Source: JBHENW01 sp046261875
GTDB lineage: Bacteria > Acidobacteriota > Thermoanaerobaculia > UBA5066 > Gp7-AA6
Length of the DNA stretch: 12,282 nt
Assembly (NCBI GenBank): GCA_046261875.1
Contig: JBHENW010000032.1
Coordinates: 1-12,282, forward strand
Reading direction: 5' to 3'
Both the position numbers and the translations under genes were made by a program. The notes below the pieces were generated by a model. That model was not told the DNA's origin, did not search any database, and saw only the letters and a program-made list of their open reading frames with translations. This document shows, in pieces, positions 7,615-12,282 of the stretch. The number at the start of each line of letters is the position of its first letter. Positions within the stretch are counted from its first letter, which is position 1.

Positions 7615-8631
7615 CTACTGCTGAGGGAGCAGTCCGAAGAGCGGAAGGGTAACGACCGTCTGCAATCCCGGGGGGGCCGCGGTGACGAAATGGATCGCGT
7701 TCACGACGCAGCCGACCGTTGCGCGGTCGCCGTGGAATCCGCCGGTCACCACGAGGTTCACCGGGGGATCTCCCTGGATCTCGATCCGGTCGGACGGCTC
7801 CGAAACGCCGACGGCCATCGTCAGGTCGAGCTCGACTTTCGTGTCGCCCTCCGCCCGCACGACGGCGACCTGGTGGAGACCGAGGACCCGGCCGGGCGCC
7901 ACGCCGTCGGTCTCGTGCTCGGCCAGCACAGGCTCGATCGTCTCGCTGATCTGGTCGATCGGAAACCCCAGGCCGACGGCGATGATGGCGGCGGATTCCG
8001 ATAACCCGACGTGGCCGAGCTTGCGCGCCGCGACGCCGTTTTCGAATTCCTCGCGCGTCAGGCCGGCCCCCACCTTTGCCCGCAGCGGACCGCGTCGCTT
8101 CGCCGCGTCGACCCGACGCGTCACGCGGACTTTCTCGACTCGGACGCAAGCGGCGGCCGCCGCGAGGGCGAGCCGGTCCATGACGAGGCCCGGGTTGACC
8201 CCTGTGCCGAGCACGGCGACGCCGCGATCCCGCGCGCGCTGGTCTATGCGGCGAGCCGCGGCGGCGTTTTTCAGCTCCGGATACGACAGCTCCTCGCAGG
8301 TGGAGACGACGTGGAAGCCCGCGTCGATGGCCTCCTCGATCTGGCCCGTCACGGAGTCCAGCCGCGACCCGGTGCAGAGCACGACGACGTCCTGCTTGCC
8401 GCGGGAATCGCGGCTGCGGCTGTAGAGAGCCGCGGTCGAGGCGTCGATCGGCATTTCCGGCGCGCCCGGGGCGTCGAGCAGAGAGGCGAGAGGCCGGCCC
8501 GCCTTGTCGGGGGCCGGGTCGGCGGCGCCGAGAATCTCAATGCCCTCCCGGCCCGCCAGGGCCCGGGCGGTCTCGACACCGATCGGACCCAGACCGACGA
8601 GGGCGATGCGCGCGCGATGGTTCCTTTCCAA
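7615..8631 (-). CDS. DapB-like NAD(P)-dependent oxidoreductase, 2,4-diaminopentanoate dehydrogenase-related
   Basis: A 338-residue Rossmann-fold dehydrogenase. The N terminus has strand-loop-helix RIALVGLGPIG with GxGxxG at residues 13-18, followed by an acidic end of the second strand in GAADPAPDK. The middle has VVLCTGSRLD, VVSTCEELSYP and GTGVNPGLVMD, the last typical of dihydrodipicolinate-reductase-like enzymes that include 2,4-diaminopentanoate dehydrogenase (Ord). True DapB is usually about 240-270 residues, so this is a longer relative and probably acts on an amino-acid-derived amine or imine; the substrate is not readable. I chose TTG at 8631: it gives the right distance to the glycine motif and has GGAG six bases upstream. 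The open frame upstream runs into the MFS gene in another frame. It starts 19 bp after the MFS stop, so transporter and enzyme may serve one substrate. Confidence 0.78.
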   Translation of the reverse strand: MERNHRARIALVGLGPIGVETARALAGREGIEILGAADPAPDKAGRPLASLLDAPGAPEMPIDASTAALYSRSRDSRGKQDVVVLCTGSRLDSVTGQIEEAIDAGFHVVSTCEELSYPELKNAAAARRIDQRARDRGVAVLGTGVNPGLVMDRLALAAAAACVRVEKVRVTRRVDAAKRRGPLRAKVGAGLTREEFENGVAARKLGHVGLSESAAIIAVGLGFPIDQISETIEPVLAEHETDGVAPGRVLGLHQVAVVRAEGDTKVELDLTMAVGVSEPSDRIEIQGDPPVNLVVTGGFHGDRATVGCVVNAIHFVTAAPPGLQTVVTLPLFGLLPQQ

Positions 8632-8650
8632 GTCTGGCTCCGGCGCAACC

Positions 8651-9994
8651 TTATTTTCTCGCGGGGGTCGAAGGCAATCCTCTCTCCGGAACGCCCCGAA
8701 GCAGGAGGATCGCGGCGACCATGAAGAGCGCCAGCGAGCCGACCGCGATGCGGTACGCGGATTCCTTGCCGATCCGGCTCGAAAGCCCGTCCACGAGCAG
8801 CGCCCAGAGCAGCGGCCCGACGATCGCGGCCGCGCGGCCCGACAGCGCGAGCAGCCCGAAGAAGCGGCCCGCCTCCGCGTCCGGCACGAGCGTGAGCAGC
8901 AGCGGCCTCTCCGTCGTCCAGATCCCGCCGAAAACGAAACCGAGTAGAGCTCCCGAGGCCCAGAAGACCGGAAGGGAAGGCGACATCGCGACGGCAAGGA
9001 GGCCCACCGTCCAGCCGGAGAGGATTCCGAACAGGGTCCGGCGCGGTCCGACCCGGTCGGAGATCAGGCCGGCCGCGAAGGAGCCGATGACGGCGGGAAC
9101 GGTCAGAGCGACGAAGAGCGTCGCCTCGCCGCCCGGCGCGAGCCCCAGCACCGACACCGCGAAGATCGCCATGAAGGCGATCGCCGTCCCGAGCGCGTCC
9201 TGGTAGCAGTACGAAGCGAAGAGGAACCGCAGGAGCCCGGGGTGGCGGCGCGCGTCCCGGTACGCCTGGAGGGTGCCGGCAAAGACGTCCCGCAGGCGCA
9301 CGGCCGCGCGGGCCCCGGCGGCCGGCAGGGCGTCCCGGCAGAACACGAAGAAGGGGAGGGCGAAGGCGAGAAAGAGCAGCGCCGTCGGAAGGAAGACGGC
9401 CTCGCGCCCCGAACGGCCGAGAAAACTCCAGCGGCCCGAGACGAGCGGCAGCATCAGGAGCACGCCAACGATCGATCCGACGTAGCCGAGCGCCGTGCCG
9501 AGGCCCGACAGGCGGCCGCGCTCGGATTCCGGCACGAGCTCCGGGAGCATCGCGTTGTAGAAGGGGAGGGCGAGCTGGTACGCCGTGTTCGCGACGGCAA
9601 AGGCAGCGAGCAGCAGGAAGAGGAGGGTCGGCCGGGATACGGGGAGCCGGGCGAGCGGGTGAAGCAAGGCGGTCGCCGTGACACAGGCGAGCGTCAACCA
9701 CACCACCCAGGGCTTGCGCCGGCGACGGGCGTCGGAGATGGCTCCGAAGAAGGGCGCCGCGACGAGGACGACGGCGGAGGAAAAGCTCGTGGCGAGCGAG
9801 AAAGCCGTGTTCGAGGCGAGCTTCTCCGTGACGATCCAGACCGCGAAATAGAGCGTCGCGATGTTCATCGAGAAGATCGTGTTGGCGAAGTCGTAGAGCG
9901 CCCAGCTCCACCGCTCTCTGGCGGGCGCCCGAGCGAGGACGATGAGCTCCCCGTCCGGCGCGATCCGGACGCGGTGAGGCGATGCGGAGTCCAT
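8651..9994 (-). CDS. MFS transporter, UMF1/Atg22-like family
   Basis: A 447-residue inner-membrane transporter with about 12 hydrophobic segments. The N-terminal motif SWALYDFANTIFSMNI (about residues 30-45) is characteristic of the UMF1 (Atg22-like) branch of the major facilitator superfamily, whose bacterial substrates are mostly unknown; Atg22 in yeast exports vacuolar amino acids. An MFS loop motif between segments 2 and 3 is visible as GAISDARRRRKPW, and the related second-half loop as GLISDRVGPRRT. Start is ATG at 9994, with GGAAGG just upstream. It is the first gene of the leftward operon, diverging from the amidohydrolase across 35 bp, so promoter elements of both must overlap. A possible leftward -10, TATCCT, lies at 10010-10005. 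Confidence 0.88.
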   Translation of the reverse strand: MDSASPHRVRIAPDGELIVLARAPARERWSWALYDFANTIFSMNIATLYFAVWIVTEKLASNTAFSLATSFSSAVVLVAAPFFGAISDARRRRKPWVVWLTLACVTATALLHPLARLPVSRPTLLFLLLAAFAVANTAYQLALPFYNAMLPELVPESERGRLSGLGTALGYVGSIVGVLLMLPLVSGRWSFLGRSGREAVFLPTALLFLAFALPFFVFCRDALPAAGARAAVRLRDVFAGTLQAYRDARRHPGLLRFLFASYCYQDALGTAIAFMAIFAVSVLGLAPGGEATLFVALTVPAVIGSFAAGLISDRVGPRRTLFGILSGWTVGLLAVAMSPSLPVFWASGALLGFVFGGIWTTERPLLLTLVPDAEAGRFFGLLALSGRAAAIVGPLLWALLVDGLSSRIGKESAYRIAVGSLALFMVAAILLLRGVPERGLPSTPARK

Positions 9995-10003
9995 GCCTTC
10001 CGC

Positions 10004-10021
10004 TAGGATACGAAAGAGGAG
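10004..10021 (+). promoter_or_regulatory. Candidate -10 element and ribosome binding site of the amidohydrolase gene
   Basis: TAGGAT at 10004-10009 resembles a sigma70 -10 box, and AGAGGAG at 10015-10021 is a strong Shine-Dalgarno 8 nt before the ATG at 10030. No good -35 is seen. The ribosome site supports 10030 rather than the ATG at 9982 as start. The whole region lies in the 35-bp gap between two divergent genes. Confidence 0.45.
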
Positions 10022-10029
10022 AACGACCC

Positions 10030-11379
10030 ATGCCCAGCAGGCTCGTGACCGCGGCCGCGGCCGCCATCCTTCTGCTCTTCGCGCCCCGGCCCGCCGCCGG
10101 GCAATCCGAGACGACGCGCGTCACGCTCGCGCTCGTGGGAGGGCGCATCGTGGACGGCTACGAGGGCCGTCCGATCGACGACGGGATCATCCTCGTCGCC
10201 GGTGAGCGCATCGCGGCGGTGGGAAGGCGCTCCGAGATCCCGGTTCCCGCCGGCGTGACCCAGATCGACACACGCGGCATGACGGTGCTGCCGGGTCTCG
10301 CCGACATGCACGTCCACCTGATGATCCTCGGGCACGGCGACTACGAGCACTGGGACACCACGTACCGTTCCCGCTTCCGTAACGAGATCATGCCCGCCGC
10401 CGCGCGGCAGCTGCTCCGGGCGGGCGTGACGTTCGCGCGCGACCTCGGCGCCCCGCTCGAGGACAGCGTGGAGGTCAAGCGGCGGATCGAGAAAGGGGAG
10501 ATCCCCGGTCCGCGGCTCTTCATCTCGGGTCCCTTCATCCAGCACCGGCCGTACGCGGAGTACGAAAAAGAGTTCCGGTGGGGCGTCAACGGTGCCGCCG
10601 ACGCGCGCGCCAAGGTCCAGAAGCTCATCGCGGGCGGCGTGGACGTCATCAAGCTCATCGACCAGGACCAGATGACCGACGAGGAGGTCCGAGCCGTGGT
10701 CGAGACGGCGCACGCGGCCGGCAAGCCCGTGGTCGCGCACGCGCACCGCGAGGACGAGATCCGGATCGGGCTGAAGCACCGCGTGGACTGCTTCGAGCAC
10801 ACGGGCCTGGCGACCGAGCCCGGCTATCCCGAGGACATCCTGGCCGGACTGAGAAAGCGCAACCAGACCCTCGCCTGGTGCCCGACGATCGGCCCGCTCT
10901 ACCTCTCCGAGTACACCGCGGACGTGTTCCCGGAGCGTCTCGACGACCCGGCCTGGCAGGAGGGCCTCGCGCCCGACCTCGTCCTGGACATCCGCAAGTC
11001 CCTCCGAAACATCGCCGGCCTCCCGTACTTCAGCCTCGTCCGGCGGCGGATTCCCACGCTCGCCAACAAGTTCAGGCAGCTTCGCGAGACGGGCGTCACG
11101 ATGCTCGTCGGCACCGATTCCGGCATCCCGGGCAACTTTCACACGGACTCCACCTGGCGGGAGCTGACGACCTGGGTGCGGCTCGGCATGACGCCGATGC
11201 AGGCGATCGCCGGCGCAACCCGGTGGCCCGCGGTCTGGCTGAAGAAGGAGAAAGACCTCGGCACCCTCGCGCCGGGACGGTACGCAGATATCATCGCGGT
11301 CCGCGGCGACGTGCTGACGTCCATCGAGCTCCTCCAGAACGTCAGCGTCGTCGTCAAGAACGGCGTTCGCGTCCGCTAG
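10030..11379 (+). CDS. Secreted metal-dependent amidohydrolase (imidazolonepropionase-like)
   Basis: A 449-residue amidohydrolase-superfamily enzyme, probably exported. Residues 1-24 form a signal peptide with positive start, Ala/Leu core and an AAG cleavage site before Gln25. The metal-site residues are in order: HVH (His94, His96), Lys208 in VIKLI as the likely carboxylated bridging lysine, HAH (His237/239), His257 in FEHTG, and Asp363 in GTDSG. This set fits a binuclear member such as the prolidase/imidazolonepropionase-like group (COG1228). The ending has APGRYADIIAVRGD and VKNGVRV, normal for the small beta domain. The substrate may be a dipeptide, cyclic amide or similar compound and cannot be read from sequence. 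Start at 10030 rests on the ribosome binding site and signal peptide; ATG at 9982 would put 16 non-signal residues in front and overlap the divergent gene. The next gene starts 10 bp after the stop. Confidence 0.9.
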   Translation: MPSRLVTAAAAAILLLFAPRPAAGQSETTRVTLALVGGRIVDGYEGRPIDDGIILVAGERIAAVGRRSEIPVPAGVTQIDTRGMTVLPGLADMHVHLMILGHGDYEHWDTTYRSRFRNEIMPAAARQLLRAGVTFARDLGAPLEDSVEVKRRIEKGEIPGPRLFISGPFIQHRPYAEYEKEFRWGVNGAADARAKVQKLIAGGVDVIKLIDQDQMTDEEVRAVVETAHAAGKPVVAHAHREDEIRIGLKHRVDCFEHTGLATEPGYPEDILAGLRKRNQTLAWCPTIGPLYLSEYTADVFPERLDDPAWQEGLAPDLVLDIRKSLRNIAGLPYFSLVRRRIPTLANKFRQLRETGVTMLVGTDSGIPGNFHTDSTWRELTTWVRLGMTPMQAIAGATRWPAVWLKKEKDLGTLAPGRYADIIAVRGDVLTSIELLQNVSVVVKNGVRVR

Positions 11380-11389
11380 GAGGCATTCC

Positions 11390-11608
11390 ATGTCGGATCA
11401 GCGTGATGTGCAGGGCCCTTCCGGGACTTCCGCGGGCGAACGGGGGATGGCCGACGAGCTGCGCGCGCTCGGCCAGTCCTTTTCCGCCCTGGGGCGCACG
11501 GCATTTCGGGAAGGGCGCGTCCTCTCGGTCGAGCTGCTGCGATCGGTGCGGGGGGTCGTGGACCGGGCCCGGGAAGAGATCGAAAAGCTGACGGCCGAAA
11601 AGCGCTGA
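11390..11608 (+). CDS. Small helical hypothetical protein (72 residues)
   Basis: I do not recognise a family. The product has a disordered, Gly/Ser-rich first 18 residues, then a continuous predicted amphipathic helix (about residues 20-70) of alternating Leu/Val and Arg/Glu, ending in Lys-Leu-Thr-Ala-Glu-Lys-Arg. No signal peptide or membrane segment is present. The coding call rests on AGGAGG at 11378-11383, which overlaps the stop codon of the amidohydrolase and stands six bases before the ATG, so the two genes are very probably co-transcribed. The composition would suit a coiled-coil or membrane-surface-binding protein, but no function is inferred. Confidence 0.75.
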   Translation: MSDQRDVQGPSGTSAGERGMADELRALGQSFSALGRTAFREGRVLSVELLRSVRGVVDRAREEIEKLTAEKR

Positions 11609-11634
11609 GGGGACTCCGCCGCCTTCCCGGGCGA

Positions 11635-11640
11635 TAGAAT
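11635..11640 (+). promoter_or_regulatory. Candidate -10 box for a near-leaderless lipoprotein transcript
   Basis: TAGAAT, one mismatch from the sigma70 consensus, stands nine bases before the ATG at 11650. Transcription would begin within a few bases of the start codon, leaving no room for a ribosome binding site, and none is seen. No clear -35 hexamer occurs 16-18 bp upstream. Confidence 0.45.
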
Positions 11641-11649
11641 CGTGCCCCC

Positions 11650-11970
11650 ATGCGGATCCGGTCGCACGTGGCCCTGGCGCTTCTCGCCGCTTCGCTCTCC
11701 GCCGGTTGCGCGAGCTCCTCTTCCGAGGGCGGATGGAAGGTGCTCGAGGCGACGGTCGTGGGCCGTGAGCGCCAGTCGCCGGGAGAGGGGGGCGCGAGCT
11801 ATCGGGGGACGGGGAACTACTATCTCGTCTTCGAGACGCGGGAAGGCGACGCCACGGCGACCTACACGTTCCTCGTCACCGAGAGGCAATACGCCCGGTA
11901 TCCCGAAGGCAGCCGGGTGCAGATCGTCATCGCCGACAACAACCTGCGGGAGATCCGTCCCCTCCGCTAG
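11650..11970 (+). CDS. Small lipoprotein of unknown function
   Basis: A 106-residue protein with a lipoprotein signal: basic start MRIRSH, Ala/Leu-rich core, and lipobox LSAGC with the lipidated Cys20. A Ser-rich linker (ASSSS) follows, and then a compact domain of about 75 residues rich in beta-strand residues: GNYYLVFETREG, ATYTFLVTERQY and SRVQIVIADNNLREI. This pattern of short strands could be a small beta-barrel or sandwich, but I recognise no family. Asp is absent at position +2 after Cys (Ala there), so outer-membrane sorting would be expected if the Lol rule of enterobacteria holds. Its own -10 box stands directly upstream, suggesting it is transcribed separately from the preceding gene. 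Confidence 0.82.
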   Translation: MRIRSHVALALLAASLSAGCASSSSEGGWKVLEATVVGRERQSPGEGGASYRGTGNYYLVFETREGDATATYTFLVTERQYARYPEGSRVQIVIADNNLREIRPLR

Positions 11971-11997
11971 GAGGAGATCCTTCCCGCGGCATCCCGT

Positions 11998-12282
11998 TTG
12001 CTCCCGGATCCGCACGTGGCCCGAAGACCAGCCTCCCGCGCTCCCGATCCGGGCCGGCGGCCCGCCGGCGGCGGTACCCGCCCGCTCGAGCCGGAGGTCC
12101 TTCCCCCCGAATCGCAGTGGGTCGAGCGGATCGCCTGGCTCATGGACCGATCCATTCCGATCGGCAAGAGGTGGTCGGTCGGGCTCGACGCGATCATAGG
12201 CCTCGTTCCCGGAGTGGGAGACGTGGCGGGCATCCTCGTCGGCAGCGCGATCGTCGCCGCGGCGATCAAAGCGCGCCTGCCC
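11998..12282 (+). CDS. DUF4112 family protein, 3'-partial, start uncertain
   Basis: The frame runs open to the window end. From about base 12115 the product reads WVERIAWLMDRSIPI, then VGLDAIIGLVPGVGD, then a hydrophobic helix, which is the DUF4112 signature (LMD, followed by GLDxxIGLxPGxGD). Members are small membrane proteins of unknown function. The N-terminal extension is Pro/Arg/Gly-rich and probably disordered. The start is unclear: TTG at 11998 and GTG at 12016 are the in-frame candidates. A perfect AGGAGG lies at 11969-11974, overlapping the lipoprotein stop, but 23 nt from the TTG, which is too far for normal use. Position of the start is therefore low confidence although the family call is good. 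Confidence 0.75.
   Translation, partial: MLPDPHVARRPASRAPDPGRRPAGGGTRPLEPEVLPPESQWVERIAWLMDRSIPIGKRWSVGLDAIIGLVPGVGDVAGILVGSAIVAAAIKARLP

Noticed and set aside
7127..8149. Longer SRPBCC product starting at 8149
   Set aside because: The extra 180 residues are a low-complexity Arg-rich shadow of the dehydrogenase gene.
8349..10148. 599-codon minus-strand frame over the MFS and dehydrogenase genes
   Set aside because: It lies out of frame with both genes, is Arg/Pro-rich low-complexity, and has no domain.
10003..11391. 462-codon minus-strand frame antisense to the amidohydrolase
   Set aside because: The + strand product has signal peptide and complete metal site; the antisense product has no domain.
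11642..12199. 185-codon frame overlapping the lipoprotein gene
   Set aside because: It is Ser/Arg/Pro-rich shadow sequence; the lipobox protein and DUF4112 frames explain the region.
1..12282. CRISPR array, tRNA or rRNA genes, defence or phage cluster
   Set aside because: No regularly spaced repeats, no tRNA-like cloverleaf and no phage or defence protein motifs were seen on either strand.

Overview
This is a GC-rich window with tightly packed bacterial genes, several GTG or TTG starts and short overlaps. The gene set is chromosomal housekeeping plus accessory metabolism, with no phage, plasmid or CRISPR genes. The host is probably a high-GC Gram-negative-type bacterium: it has a rod-shape elongation system, a lipobox lipoprotein and a secreted amidohydrolase. 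The style of the promoters and repeat would suit Acidobacteriota or a deltaproteobacterial-type lineage, but this is inference and no marker gene here fixes the taxon.

Region 1 (1-4357, + strand) is a cell-elongation operon: the 3' part of mrdA (PBP2), then rodA, then rng (RNase G/E family). Each junction is a 4-bp GTGA overlap of stop and GTG start. After rng there is about 118 nt of untranslated sequence and then a perfect 10-bp stem terminator with a T-run (4323-4357).

Region 2 (4366-4441) is a 76-bp imperfect palindrome with 8-bp perfect ends, resembling a REP-like element of the kind mobilised by RAYT (Y1) transposases. Its right end supplies the TAG stop codon of the convergent ligase gene.

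Region 3 (4439-9994, - strand) reads right to left as one likely operon of five genes: a UMF1/Atg22-like MFS transporter, a DapB/2,4-diaminopentanoate-dehydrogenase-like oxidoreductase, an SRPBCC-domain protein that lacks a normal start codon, a metallo-beta-lactamase-fold 'ligase-associated' DNA exonuclease, and an ATP-dependent DNA ligase. Exonuclease and ligase overlap by GTGA. They are two members of the known Lhr helicase / metallophosphoesterase / exonuclease / ligase repair cluster; the other two are not in the window.

Region 4 (10030-12282, + strand) diverges from region 3 across only 35 bp. It holds a secreted metal-dependent amidohydrolase, a 72-residue helical hypothetical protein coupled to it, a small lipoprotein with its own near-leaderless promoter, and the start of a DUF4112 membrane protein cut by the window edge.

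I found no convincing undescribed multi-gene system. The points most worth a second look are the palindromic element donating a stop codon, the start-less SRPBCC gene, and the reduced exonuclease-ligase pair embedded in an unusual operon.
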